Source of the DNA: Juglans regia
Lineage: Eukaryota; Streptophyta; Magnoliopsida; Fagales; Juglandaceae
Reading direction: 5' to 3'
DNA: 64,000 nucleotides
Assembly (NCBI RefSeq): GCF_001411555.2
Contig: NC_049903.1
Span: forward strand, 11,342,362 to 11,406,361
Positions within the stretch are counted from its first letter, which is position 1; every line of letters begins with the position of its first letter. The notes below the pieces were generated by a model. It saw only the letters and a program-made list of their open reading frames with translations, ran no database searches and was not told the DNA's origin. Both the position numbers and the translations under genes were made by a program. This document shows positions 10,999 through 23,475 of the stretch, piece by piece.

Positions 10999-13154
10999 AC
11001 CACTTCAAAAGAAAATGTCCAATCTCGACTTGTGACCGCGTGTATTCCGTTAAAATTTAACAGAACATGAAAACTAATCCCAAAATGTATGGAATTGATG
11101 TTAAAAAAAGTATATATCCAACGTCAATTTAGAGACTCTTTACCTGGTCACGTACAGGGCAATCAACCATCATATACATAACTCATCCCTTCGGGTATAA
11201 AAGCAGCACCAATACATCAAACACAATATACCCAAAGGTACACTTAGGGATTAGTTGGGATTTTGGTCCGGATACCCAAGAGTATAATTGGTCCGGTTTG
11301 GTTCAATTTTGGAGAAACTTTGGAATTGAACCGGTATATACCGATTTTGGAAATTTAAGAACCGATACAGACCAATTCAACACCAAAACTGTAACTTTCA
11401 ATTTTTCCGGTTTCGGTCCGGTCCGATTTTTCGGTTTATCATTTACACGTGTGACACTATATATGTTTAATATTATAATTTTTTTAATACTAAACTTAAT
11501 TGTGAGAATTGAGTATTTATTATTAAAAAGTACTAATTCTTTAATGTTCAATTATAGTAGTATAATATAAGTAGTGTCTAACTTATTAGTGAGATTAATA
11601 AATTTGAATAATAAGATTAAAATAGTATACTTAGTGTCTAATTATACTAATATATTAATTTTATATTATAAAATAAATAAACTTGAACAATAAAATTAAA
11701 ATATCATGTTACATTAATTAGAAATGTAGCATATAATATATGTAATAATAATATATAAATTATATATAATATAAAAAGTGATAAGATGGAGACCCATTAG
11801 TTGCTATTATCTCTTTCAATGTTAAGGGTCTTGTCTTTTACCTATGAGTAATGCTACGTACAGTTCTGAAATGCGCAAGTGTCGTGCAGTCGATTTGAAA
11901 AAGAGTGATATTCACTATTAAAAAATTAATTTCTTTTCATGTAGGTCTCATATTTATTGACTTTTTGCAAAGCAACTGTGCGGCGCTTGCATACTCACGA
12001 CTGTAAGTATAATTTCTCTTTACCTATATAGTAGTCGAGCCTGTCTTCTATGGGACGTTGATTATGCGGTCTACCACTTGCAATATTTACACCAACCAGA
12101 TTTCAACGTTGTGTATATATTGGGATGGAGAAAGAAGATTGTGACTGAATTGGTTCTTGTTTAAAAGAAAAATATTTTTTTTTCATTGACAAAAAGTAAA
12201 AAAATATCAAAAACTAAGATGTTTATCGAAAACTCATTTTCCAGTAATATAGAAAATTAATTATATGTTTTCAAAGTATATAATATCATTTCCAGCTAGT
12301 ATAGATATATTGTAGTGTCCATGCTCAATTTATAAATGTGAGACTCGCTTGTTAGATGATTGAAAAAAAAAGCTCCACGATCGAGAGAACCTCCGCCATT
12401 AATGTGGATTGGGATTATTGATCTAATCCAAAATGAAAGAAAAGTCATGACGTATGTTGATGGTCAAGTCATTAAATTTGAAAGGCCGTGCACTGATTAA
12501 TTAAGCAAGCAGTGGACGTGAAGAAGATGTCCATTGACTTGAAAAACGAGCACCATTAGTATCGAAGCAAGTTTTCTATGACCCATCGATATCTAGGAAA
12601 TCCCTTGGAAACTGTTGGGATTTATAAGGGTGTGTAAATAAATTGAATTCGTACGTACGTGGTTAAGACTTTAGGAGTGGTCCAGTGGAGTATGATCTAA
12701 TTTTATTCAAACACGACTTGAGTTTACTTGTTGTACATCATTCATAACCTTTTAAAAATATCACTCAAAAGTTTGAAATAAAAAAAAAATGAAAAAAAAA
12801 GATATCTTACTTTATACAATCTCCTTTACATAATAAGCCATTTTTGTGAAGGCTACATGTCCTATCAATTGTCGAAATCCTTCTCGGTCACTACCACATA
12901 TGAATGATGTCTTTTTTTATGCTCATATAATTTCATTCTACCATGTTAATTATATTTTGTTTTCAAATTTTGTACAGGCTAACACATCAACATTATTATC
13001 TAGCATGTCTCTAGTATTTTAGGTGAGCACATAATTAATATATATATAATGCAATCCATGGATGATTATGAATTATGATATAATATAAAAAATCATAAAA
13101 AATTATTTTATAACATATAAAAAAATTAAAAAATATATATAAATCGGTCTAGTC
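10999..13154. other. AT-rich spacer, copy 1 version of the block repeated in copy 2
   Basis: No gene seen. The order 'ttgtgaccgcgtg', 'atatacataactcatc', 'ataaaagcagcaccaata', a degenerate ccggt-rich element (about 11275-11440), 'gggacgttgattat' and 'aaagtcatgacgtatgttg' recurs in diverged form at 34.1-36.5 kb, with partial copies at 33.0-34.1 and 36.5-36.66 kb. Short frames near 11300-11570 are shadows of the ccggt-rich repeat. Confidence 0.65.
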
Positions 13155-13885
13155 TAGTGGTGGCAATATGTGATACGACTAGTTAACCCCGACACAATAA
13201 AAAAGTTAGAGTTTAGTCTTAACGGGTTCGGGTCAAAACAGGTTGACCCGTTAAGACACGATTGCTTAACGGGTCACTAACGGGTCAACCCGTTATGACC
13301 CGTTAAGAAAATTAAATTTATCTTTATACCCTAGACCTAAAGGGCAAGAAGGACGCTACACTTCATTTTTCAAGTTCTAAATTTGTTTAAATCTGTATTT
13401 TTTAATTTTTTATTATATTTGGAATTATAACATTAATATATTTACATTGTATGTTTTGTTTATTATATTTGAGATGTAATTTTAATAATGAATATTATTA
13501 AAAATTGTGTGGATCATATTTGTTTGGATTGAAATTTTAGACTTGTAGTTAGTTTTTCATTTTTTATATATATTATTTATATTTATATATTTATATAAAA
13601 TCAATTAAGTCAAACGGGTTGTGTCGTGTCATATCGTGTATGTTCAACCCATTAATATAAACGAGTTGAAACGGAACGGGTCGTGTCGTGTCAATTTATT
13701 TATTATTTATTAACGGGTCATAACGGGTCGTGTCGTGTCAACCCGTTATCTTACCGTGTTGTGTTCGGGTTTGAAATTTTGACACGAAATCCTTAACGGG
13801 TCGTGTTCGTGTTGACCCATTAAGTGTAATGTACATACATTGACACGACACGAACACGACCTGTTAACACGATTTGACACCCCTA
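13155..13885. mobile_element. Non-autonomous hAT-like element, 731 bp
   Basis: The left end is TAGTGGTGGCAAT and the right end is ATTTGACACCCCTA, imperfect inverted repeats of the hAT type. Flanking 8-bp sequences are 'gtctagtc' (13147-13154) and 'gtccagtc' (13886-13893), a 7/8 match as expected for an ageing hAT target-site duplication. The inside repeats 'aacgggtcgtgtcgtgtca' and has no coding region. It sits inside older ccggt-rich sequence that resumes at 13894. Confidence 0.85.
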
Positions 13886-13938
13886 GTCCAGTCCGTTGTT
13901 AGAAAAAGGAAAATCGAAATTGGACCGATTTTGACCGG

Positions 13939-14195
13939 TCAACACGTTATCTTACCGTGTTGTGTTCGGGTTTGAAATTTTGACACGAAATCCTTAACGG
14001 GTCGTGTTCGTGTTGACCCATTAAGTGTAATGTACATACATTGACACGACACGATCACGACCTGTTAAATCAAGATTTGACACCCCTAGTCCAGTCCGTT
14101 GACCCATTAAGAAAATAGACACGACAATCATCGAACACCCCTAGGTCCGTTGTTAGAAAAAGGAAAATCGAAACTGGACCGATTTTGACCGGTTT
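13939..14195. repeat. Duplicate of the right end of the 13155-13885 element plus flank
   Basis: Positions 13939-14100 repeat 13740-13900 almost exactly. Positions 14148-14195 repeat the flank at 13891-13938 ('gttgttagaaaaaggaaaat'). Because both element and flank are copied, this is a local tandem duplication that followed insertion, not a second transposition. Confidence 0.8.
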
Positions 14196-15753
14196 TAAGA
14201 AAAATGAAACCTGTACCAAACCGAACCAAACCCGATACAAGACCAAACCCACCAGCTCGGTCTGGTCCGATTTACCGGTTCACCTGTTTTTTTTTCCACC
14301 CCTAAACTCCACAATATTGAGCTCAGGACTTGATTCCTATTGAGACAAAGAATGGGGGGTAGGGTTAGGGGTGGGCAGCGGGGTCCCGCACCCCGTCGCC
14401 CAGCCCTCGTCTGCCCCGCCCTCACAAGGGAGGGGCAGGCCTCTGTGCCACAGATGCGAGGGGCGGGTAGCCCCTCACGCATATGAGGCCTCCAGCGGAG
14501 GCGGAGGCCCAGCCCTGTTAACAAAAAACCTCTCATAGATAAAACGATGTCGTTTTGTTTATAGGGTTTTTTTTTAAACACCCCAAACGAAATAACGTCG
14601 TTTTGTCATTATAGGCAAAACGGCGTCGTTTCATCTTGGTTAATTAAACCCCGCCCCCCTCCCCCCAACCCCTCCTCTTCTCTGTCTCTCTCACGTCACA
14701 GTTCTCTCAGTTCTCTCTCAGTCTCTCTTCGCTCATCTCTGTCGCTCTCTGTGGTAGTCGTCTTTGCTGTAGCTATCGCTCTCTGTGGCGGTTGCGTCAT
14801 CTTCGCAGAAGGTAAGTCCTAAATCCGAACCTCTTAGTTTTAGTATTTTAAATTTTCCTTTTGTTGAGTTATGGAGATTGCAAGAAGGTTAGGATTAAAT
14901 GGAGATGGAGAATGGGATTTGTGAACTGTGTGCTGTGGAGAATCTTGATTTTGCATGTGATTTGTTAATGTGAACTGTGAATGTGATTTGTGAATGTGCA
15001 TGGGTTTCAGATTGAAACCCTAAATTAGTTTAGGGTACCAATCCTTTAGGGATTCGGATTGGAACCTAATTTAGGGTTTTCAAATTCTGATTTTTCAAAT
15101 ATTGGAACCCTAATGAAACTAATTTTTCAATTTTGGTTTTCTTTCATTTTAAATAGTAAATCACAGAAATGTCAGTGCATCATGTACAAGTGTTTGCACA
15201 TATGCATGTGCTTGTGCATTTCTATGTGTGTGTGTACATTCGGTTTCATTAATTGAAAGTGGATGGACGTCAGTGTATGCCAAATTTCCCCAACTGGAAA
15301 TTATTCCCTGAAGCCCATATGACTATCTCTACCATGAATGTAATTATAAAGTGAACATGTGATTCTGAATGCAAATTATGGTGTGTTGTATGTGCAAATG
15401 ATATAAAAATAGCATTTATATTATATTGTGATGCATATAGAAATAAAGAAAAAAAATTATAATAAATCAGAGTTGATTGTGTTATTTGTGCATGCTTATT
15501 ATATGATGTTTATTTTGATTTTGCATGCTTATTTTATAAAACAAATTATAATAATGAAAATGTTAGTGGCATGTTGAAATTTGATTGTGCATGCTTGTTT
15601 TTTAAAATAATTTAACAAATTATAATAATGAAAAAGTTTGTCGCATGTTTTGAATGTTGATCCCTAAGTGTTGATCGTTGATGTTAGTGGCATGTTTTTG
15701 TTTATTTTCATATTTATTGATTGTTTTGGAGATTGTCTTCCTCTACTCTTTCA

Positions 15754-18242
15754 GATTTTAGTACTAGTTGTCCTACCCCTATCGGGCCTACCCCAACACC
15801 TAACCCTACCCAGGCTACCCCAACACCTAACCCTGCACCCATCACTAACCCTAGTGACAGTTGTCCTGCCCCCAAGCCCATACAAAGCAAGAAACTCGTT
15901 TCCATAGTTTAGTCTCATTTTACCAAACTAGAGAATAGTGACCCTAATATCCCCAAGCAAAGTGTATCCATTGTGGTAAACTCTATGAATGTCACTATAG
16001 GAAACATGGTACATCACAGTTAAAGGTGCACTTAGAATAACAATGCAAGAAGAGTCCAATATTGAGATCCTTACAAGAAAATAGTCAATCTAGACAAGAA
16101 ATTGGACTTAAAAAAATGGCGGATGGGAGTAGTAGGGTTTCTACGTTGAAGGGGTATACTAAGTATGACCCCAATGAGTGTAGAAGAAGGTCAACTCGTA
16201 TGGTTATTGTGGACGAGCTACCTTTTCAGTTTGTGAATGGGAGAGGGTTCCAAGAATATTCTAGTTGCTTGGAACATATGCTTAATATTCATTCTCACCA
16301 CACTGTGATAAAAGATATTAAAAAATATTACCAAAAAGAAAAATATTTGTTGAGGAGCCAATTGGCGGGTTAAGTTGTAAGCCTCACCAACGACACTTAG
16401 ACATCCGTCCAAAATTATAATTACATGTCTTTGACTGTGCAATTCATTGATTGTGATTGGAAACTACATAAGAAAATTGTGAAGTTTTGTCTAATTTTCG
16501 ATCACAAGGGTGAGATGATAAGGAAATCTTGGAGGCTGCAATAAAGGAGTGGAGGTTGGCACAAGTTTCGACAGTTACAATTATAATGCCTCATCTAATG
16601 ATGTCACATTGGGATATCTTAAGACCTATCTTAGAGAGTCAAATAAGACAATCTCGGGGTGGTGATTGTTTGCATGTTAGATGAGTTGCACATATTTTAA
16701 ATTTAATTGTGTCTGATAGCTTGAGAGATGTTGATGACTCAGTTGCACGAGTTAGAATGGCTGTGAGATTAGTGAGATTTTCTCCTACTAGATTGGAGAA
16801 ATTCAAAGCCGCTGCAAAGAATGCGGGCATAACATCTAAGAAGAGATTTTGTACTGATGTTCTTACAAAATAGAACTCAACCTTCATGATGTTGGTGGCG
16901 GCCCAAGAATATAAGGCAACTTTGAATTATTGGGTGATGCAGATATTCAATATGTCAGATATTTTGATAAGAACGAAGGATTAAAAAAGTCTATTGATGA
17001 TGATTGGGAGGTGGTTGCTAACGATGTCGCATTGGGATATCTTAAAACTTGTATTAGAGAAGTAAATAAGACAATCTTGGGTGGTGATTGTTTGCATGTT
17101 AGATGTGTTGTACATATTTTGAATTTAATTGTGTCTGATGGCTTGAGAGATGTTGATGACTCGGTTACACGAGTCAGAATGGCTGTGAGATTTTCTCCTA
17201 CTAGATTGAAAAAATTCAAAGCCGTTGTAAAGAATGTGGACATAACATCCAAAAAGGGCATTTGTACTGATGTTCTTATAAGATGGAACTCAACATTCTT
17301 GATGTTGGAGGTGGCCCAAAAATATAAGGCAGCTTTTGAATTATTGAGTGATGAAGATATTTAATATGTCAGATATTTTGATGAGCACGGGAGATTAGGA
17401 AAGTCTATTGATGATGATTGGGAGGTAGTTGTTATCTTTGTAGATTTTTTAAGGTTTTTCTACGATGTGACATTAAAAATATCTAGTTCTTTATACCCTA
17501 CCTCTAATGAGTTCACTCAACAAATATGTAGGGTGAAAGAAAAATTGGATGAAATGTGTATGAGTGACCATACTAGGATGCAGGAGATGTCATTGATGAT
17601 GAGGGTCAAATATGATAGTATTGAGCGGATTTGGGTAGGACCAATATTTTGTTATATTTGACTGTTGTTCTTGACCCCCAGCTCAAGATTGATGGCATGA
17701 TATATGGTTTAGGACTTGTACACAGGTCAGAGACACCCCCGATAGATTGTTTAATGAGTTTACCGTGACTAGGGTTGGTAGCACACCTACACCTACACCT
17801 ACCCCAGCGCCTCCTCCAGAAGTCGGGACAGGGAAAAAGCGTAGGCCCAAATCCTCTCACAGAACCCCCAATTAGTCCGTCAATCTACAGAGGTGAAGTC
17901 AGAGGTAGACTGATATTTGGTAAGGATCTTCATCCATATACGGAAGGGTTTGATATATTAGCTTGGTGGAAGATCAATGTCGTGAAGTATCCCGTTCTTG
18001 GAGAGATAGCTTGCAATATTTTGGACATCCCTATTAGCACCGTAGTCTCAGAGTCGGCCTTTAGTACCGGAGGGCGCATATTGAATCCATTCCGGAGTTC
18101 TTTGTCCCCTACCACTGTAGAGGCATTGATTTGCATGTATAATTGAGTCAAAGGGATTCAAATTCATGTTCTGGATGTTCTTGACTTTAATGAGGCCGAC
18201 GAGGAGGAGGGTGTTGATCAACTTGGATCTAGTAATCGTTGA
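15754..18242 (+). pseudogene. hAT transposase (BED zinc finger, RICESLEEPER/Ac type), disrupted
   Basis: The protein would cut and paste the hAT element around it. The first coding block follows an acceptor (ttcag|att at 15753). In order it shows a Pro/Thr-rich start, a BED finger (about 15902-16040, CIHCGKLYECHYRKHG followed by a conserved H), the VIVDELPF motif (about 16200), the hAT core, and a C-terminal dimerisation block (about 17940-18145) with WWKINVVKYPVL and STVVSESAFSTGGRIL. Damage: stops in place of likely Trp codons before the finger (15910) and after the dimerisation block (18144), several frameshifts, and a 430-bp internal tandem duplication. It cannot make an active transposase. 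Confidence 0.9.
16593..17390 (+). repeat. Tandem duplication of about 0.43 kb inside the hAT transposase
   Basis: The block starting 'gatgtcacattgggatatct' (about 16602) recurs from 'gatgtcgcattgggatatct' (about 17023), with both copies reading ...GDCLHVR... then ...ILNLIVSD... Each is followed by 'tcagatattttgat' near 16953 and 17368. The first copy has more stops than the second. Confidence 0.85.
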
Positions 18243-19359
18243 TTTCAATGTTTCATTTTATTATTTTGATTTATTTTATTTATATTTATTTCATCAGTAT
18301 TAAATTATTAATTTGAAATTTAATTGTTGTAGCCATGCATGATACAAAATCTACCTCAACTCCAGTATGACTTCACCATATTGGACCCCGAACTACCATT
18401 GCCATTTGCCCATAGGTTTGTACAATTTGTATTGTCCCTTAATATTTTTTCGTATTTATTTTATTGTATCTAATTGTTTTTATAATCTTACTATCATATG
18501 CACACCTAAAGCCTCAATCCTAATTCCAAACCGAAATTCAAATGATATATTCTCAATATCGCATATTGATCCCCATCATTTCATCTTGGTTAGTCAGATT
18601 TTAATTTGTAATTTTTTAATTTGTTTCTTGTTTATAATTCTAATTTATCTTCCGATTCAATTGTTAATGTTTCAGATTTTATAATCTCACGACTCACTGC
18701 AAGCAGCACTAAATTCTATTTCCACTCTTGGCCCAGGCCACCCGCCTCAAATGTCAAAGTCAAAGTTCAACTTCAAAGTTCCTCATTGTCACTTTTTTCA
18801 TTTATGTTCAATTGACAATTGTATTTAGATTTTACATATTCAATTCTTTGTAATGTTGATACAATCACAATGTCTCTTTTATATTTGTAGTTTTGTAATT
18901 ATTTTCTCTTAAATTGTATTATTATAATAGTTTAGATATTATAGTTTTATTGTAAATTCTATTATTGTAAATTGTAATAGCTTAGGAGTATTAGTAGTAC
19001 TTCTTTAATATTTATTCTCTTAATTTGTGTTTTTTTTTACTGTGAATTCAATTTATTGTTATTTCAAAAATTTAAAATTATTTTTATTGATGGGCCCAAA
19101 ATGTCTTAGAAACACTGAAATGGGCCAAGATTTGGCCCAAAACAGCTTCTGGGCCCATGGCCAATTAGGGAGTGCAAACGGTGGAGGAATAGGGTATCCG
19201 CCCCCGCACCCAGGTACCCGGATGGGGTACCCCACCCTCGCACCACAGGGGCTGGTATCGGGTGGAGAAATCGCACCCCCGTCCCATGCGAGGAGGGGGC
19301 GGGGGCGGGGAGGGGGTGCCCTCGCACTGTATGGTGTGGGTAGCATCCCTAATAGGGGG

Positions 19360-19834
19360 CTTGGGGGGCTGTTGTATCTTCGATACTTAAGTTAGTTGTT
19401 GGCAATGAGAGAAAGAGTGAAACATTTGGTCAAGGAGAATGAGAGTTGGAGTATTAAAGAGTGTAAATCCTTCGCTGGTTGAGGGTGGGGGTAATTATAC
19501 CTCGTTCGGGCGATTCCCGAGGTAGAGGTAGTGGGTGTGCAGCTTCGTACTGTGGTCGGGTGTCCCTGACATCCTGTTGTGCTGATAACTCTCCAGACTT
19601 GGTAGTCGGCCGTTACTAACACCCCAAGAGGCACGTCGTGGCATGCCAAGCCTCGGGATGCATTAAATGCGACGTGACTCCTTGTCATGGAGTGCCCGCC
19701 TCCATCCCATTAATGCGGCGTGGTTCTAGTCAGGCACATCCATCCCTCTGACATGTCCGGACACGAAGATTTAGGGACAGAGAATGTCCCTGAATGTCGG
19801 CCAGTAGTGGTGTCAGATTGTCCTGCCTTCTGTG
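19360..19834. other. GC-richer sequence of unknown class
   Basis: Between the right end of the hAT element and the MITE at 19835. It has moderate GC and no reading frame with a recognisable domain. It could be part of an LTR element, but no ends were found. Confidence 0.35.
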
Positions 19835-20360
19835 TAGGGGTGTAATGGGTCCGATTTTGGACAAAATTTAGGATCAAACCGGTATGTACCAGTTTTGCAT
19901 TTTTCAAAACTGATTACGCATCTGTTACCCTCCTAAACCGGTATCTCTAGTTTTACCAATTTTCGGTCCGGTCCGGTCCAGTTTTCCAATTTTTTAAAAT
20001 GTTAGTTTGTCATTAAAATGCACTTATCAAAATTTAGTAATAATATTTGAGTGATTTTCTTTCTTTTTATATATTATATATAAAACTTATATCTAAAAAA
20101 TATTTTGTATAGTATTATTTTTGTATAAAACTTATATATATATAATTATTTTTTATATTTTTTTTCTCCAACCGATTTGGTCTAGTCCGATCTCGAAAAC
20201 CATGGAACCGGAATCGAACTGGGTCCAGCCGGTTTGTGTAATGCATGAACCAGACCTAGACCCAGACCCGAACCAAAAAACTAGAAAACCAGCCCAATCG
20301 CGCTGGTCCGGTCTAGCTCGGACCGATTTTCCGATTTGTCGATTCAAACTTACACCCCTA
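19835..20360. mobile_element. hAT-type MITE, 526 bp
   Basis: The terminal inverted repeats are TAGGGGTGTAA (19835-19845) and TTACACCCCTA (20350-20360). The flanks 'cttctgtg' (19827-19834) and 'cttctgtc' (20361-20368) match at 7 of 8 positions, a hAT-length target duplication. The inside is rich in 'ccggt' and 'ggtccg' motifs and non-coding. Same family as 34278-34779. Confidence 0.9.
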
Positions 20361-20378
20361 CTTCTGTCCTCTGTCGTC

Positions 20379-20917
20379 AAATGTGTTTGTTTTATTTGCA
20401 TGTTTGATTGATGCATCTGGCCGGCCGGCAGTATTAAATCCCTTGTCCATTTTCTGTTATAATATATTATGATCATGTAATTGATCACAAAACCTGTTTT
20501 AATCTGTATGTGCATGGCTAAACATAGATAGCATTAAAATAGATGAAGCACGAAAGACTGGCAAAGAATGTAATATTGCTGTCACAACAGTACTAGATTG
20601 GCTAGCCCATCTGATCATGTTCCTTCCACCGTTAAGTTGGATTACGGAAACAACAATTATATAAAAGTACAAAGGTCATTAAATACGAGTTCTATAAGCT
20701 TTAGTTTAGGGATTTGGGTCAATATCTGTTCATCTAGAAAATGGATGAAATGCTAGAAAAATGTGTAATAATGACCCGTGGACTTCATGGTTAGTTCACA
20801 CTCGTATGTGCACTTTCGGATTATCCAATCGTTCAAAAGGGAAAGAACAAAAGAAAACAGTAGACAAAGAACAAAAGAACAAAGAAAATAAATTAGAGTA
20901 AAAAAACCAGCTACAAC
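20379..20917. repeat. Right member of the 0.55-kb direct repeat (partner 10440-10998)
   Basis: Near-identical to the RLP upstream region at 10440-10998, including 'ctggccggccggcagtatta' in both. It ends at 'ctacaac', after which the two copies diverge. Confidence 0.85.
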
Positions 20918-20991
20918 TCAAGAATTATCCATTGGCATTTCCAAACTGAAACATTATAATCATATCATCTCTTAGCAACACATCGGGACAA

Positions 20992-21233
20992 ATACCATGT
21001 TTAACCCCCGTGGTAGGGTTATAAACCACCATTATACCCGTGGTTGGGCCATATTCCATGTTTTACCCCCGTGGTAGGGTTATAAACCACCATTATACCC
21101 GTAGCTAGGCCATATTTCATGTTTCACCCCCGTGGTAGGGTTATAAACCACCATTATACTCGTGGCTGGGCCGTATACCATGTTTCACCCCCGTGGTAGG
21201 GTTATAAATCACCATTATACCCGTGGCTAGGCC
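20992..21233. repeat. Four tandem copies of a 60-bp unit
   Basis: Each unit reads approximately 'ccatgtttcacccccgtggt' followed by 'agggttataaaccaccatta' and 'tacccgtggctgggccgtat'. The four copies differ by a few substitutions each. Confidence 0.95.
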
Positions 21234-22383
21234 TTAACAGAAACAGAACAGATTTCATCGAAAATCCGATTACAATCATATACAGAATTAGAACTTCATG
21301 CCAAGGTTTTCAGATGACACATCATTTCAAAACAAAATACTGAAAAGTTTCAGATCATTTCACATGTTCGAGATAAACATAAACAAAATATTCTCATTTG
21401 TTCATAACAAAACTTCTAGATTTTCATATTCGCTCTTTTTGCATATTTCAGAAATAGAATACGTAAAATTAGCTCATGTCTACACCAATTATGACAGAAA
21501 AATACTTTCTCTTATATAGAATTTATGCATATGCAGAATAAATATCTGAGATTGTTTTTAGATCATCTCTTTTCAAAAAAATAAACACATTTATTCTCAA
21601 AGTCAACCTCATTTTATTTGTTTTATGCAAAACTAGTATATGAACCCCGCTTACCTGGACTTCTTAGCTTTTTCAGAATTTTCCTCAAAGATGTCGAACA
21701 ATAATTAAGCGTCACCTATAAAATAACCACGTGATTCTCATAAATTTCCAATTAATCACGTATTACAATATATAAGCCTAAACTCCTAAATTAACCTATT
21801 TAATTCCTCAAAACCTAAAATCTCAAAACCTCGATTTATACAACATCGCTTTCTAAAATCATCAATATTGATTTAATAACCTTGACTAAAATATTTAAAA
21901 GTTGACCTATTTATTATTGAAAACAAATTATAAAGTTTAATACTAGATAATATAATTATCTCAAACTATTTTAAAATAAACCATAACTATTTTTAAAAAG
22001 ACTAAATCATAACTAAAGTGTAAAAACAATATTACACCAATATTATTTACTCTATAAAATAAAACTTTACCTAATAACATGTTAAAATACATAAGTGATT
22101 ATTCTGTAAGCACAAATAAAATAGAGTACACTAATACATATTTAAAAGTTTAAAGCACGCCAATACAACTTGTACTCAAAGGGTAAAGATATAACTTACC
22201 CCAAATAAAATATGCTTAACCAACCATACGGTAGGCTTTGCTATTTGAAACATGCACGTAGTAGTTTACGCGGCAGAGGCACACCGTGAGGGAAGGGAAC
22301 GTGCGACAACGTATGGAGCTGGCGGAGGTTGGCGGTGGTGGGTGTCGCGCTCAGTGCGGTGGAAGGTGGTGAACTCGGCAGAG

Positions 22384-22390
<7 letters not shown>

Positions 22391-22450
<60 letters not shown>
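22391..22450. repeat. (AG)30 microsatellite
   Basis: An uninterrupted 60-bp AG run. Frames across it translate as Glu-Arg repeats (plus) or Ser-Leu repeats (minus) and are not evidence of a gene. Confidence 0.98.
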
Positions 22451-22453
<3 letters not shown>

Positions 22454-23475
22454 AACACGGTGAGAGAGAGCGAAGGCAGCTCGAATGTGCTTCCGATAGC
22501 TGGGCCAGGCTGTTTCCGGTGGAGGCTTGCGGTGGTGAAGGTCATGCAGGGGTTGATTAGGGGGTTGAGAACATGGAGGCTAGGTTTCAAAGGAGGTGAT
22601 GGCGTGGAGGATAGGGGGTTGTCCGTGTTGCAACTACTCTGTTTCGGGGAGGAAAAACAGGGGAAATCCGTGGTTTGCAACAGAGGCTGCGAGAGGCGTT
22701 GGGCGGAGGCTTCGCGTGGCTGGGCACGGTGGCTTATGGCTCTACAAGGGGCTGGGCAAAGGCCAGAGGCTTCCTTCGTGCAGGGGGAAGCTTGCATGGG
22801 GGTGGTTTCCATTCGGCTGCGTGCACAAGGGTGCTGGTTTTTCTGATGCAGCAACACTCAGAAAATGACGCCAAGTTGCGTCTCGGCAGTCTCGTTTGCG
22901 ACAGTGGAGTGGTGGTTGGTTGTGGTCTATACTGAGGTTCACGATGGGGGTGGTCTTTTTCCTAGTGGCTGAGAACCGGGCTGGAGGGTGGTGCTGCTTG
23001 CAAAGAGGAGTGGTTGGCTACGGTTTTGCGTGGCAGGGCAGCGGCGTGAGGTTCCTCGTGCTGGAAGTATGTGTGTATTTATAAATGTGATGAGAAAACC
23101 CTAGAGGGAAAGAGGGAGAGACGTGCGCGGATGTGCTGTGCGTGTGCATGGAGTGGACAAGAGGAAACTTACGGGAATTAAGAAAAAAAATACGGAAAGA
23201 GAAGAAAACAAAAAAAAAACATGCGGAAAAAAAAAATAAATGTGTGAAGAAAGAAAAAAAATAGAATAAACTAAAACAAAATAAATAAAAGAAAATTTGG
23301 GCTTGATTGGGTCCGGGTGTTACAGATATATTTGCAATGTCTAATCCAAAGAGAGTCAAGGCAACCAACAATAGGGTTCAGAATGAGAGGGTCAAGCAAA
23401 GGCAACACAGTCCATAATTGAGTACTCTAAACAATTTCACCCGGAGAAACAAATATTACCGCCAGAAGAAAACCC

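Larger units (their letters stand above)
14365..19352 (+). mobile_element. Degenerate autonomous hAT transposon, about 5 kb
   Basis: A hAT transposase relic (15754-18242) lies between a left end 'taggggtgggcagcgggg' (about 14366) and a right end whose complement is 'tagggatgctacccacacc' (about 19351). These resemble hAT terminal repeats, but no clean 8-bp target duplication was found, so the ends are approximate. GC-rich subterminal blocks occur at both ends (14380-14520 and 19190-19330). A CT-rich leader with a donor 'gaag|gtaagt' near 14811 precedes the coding part. Positions 18243-19160 are AT-rich with no gene. Confidence 0.65.
20918..23324. mobile_element. Inserted repetitive block, possibly an LTR-type element
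   Basis: This block is absent from duplication copy 2, where the sequence matching 23321 onward ('tacagatatatttgcaatg') lies at 36768. Read on the minus strand its right edge begins TGTAACACCCGGACC, which resembles LTR starts. The left edge gives no matching end or target duplication. It contains four 60-bp tandem repeats, an AT-rich tract (21240-22200), a GA microsatellite and a GC-rich stretch (22450-23090). Long frames in the GC-rich part have no recognised domain, so I do not call a gene. Confidence 0.4.

Noticed and set aside
14365..14372. 8-bp target duplication for the 5-kb hAT element
   Set aside because: The bases outside the two proposed ends do not match convincingly, so the ends are reported as approximate.
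20992..21233. Regularly spaced repeats that could suggest a CRISPR array
   Set aside because: The units are contiguous tandem copies without unique spacers, in a plant genome.
22252..23084. Long overlapping frames on both strands
   Set aside because: They cross an AG microsatellite and a GC-rich repeat, have biased composition and no domain, and lie in a block missing from the sister duplicate.
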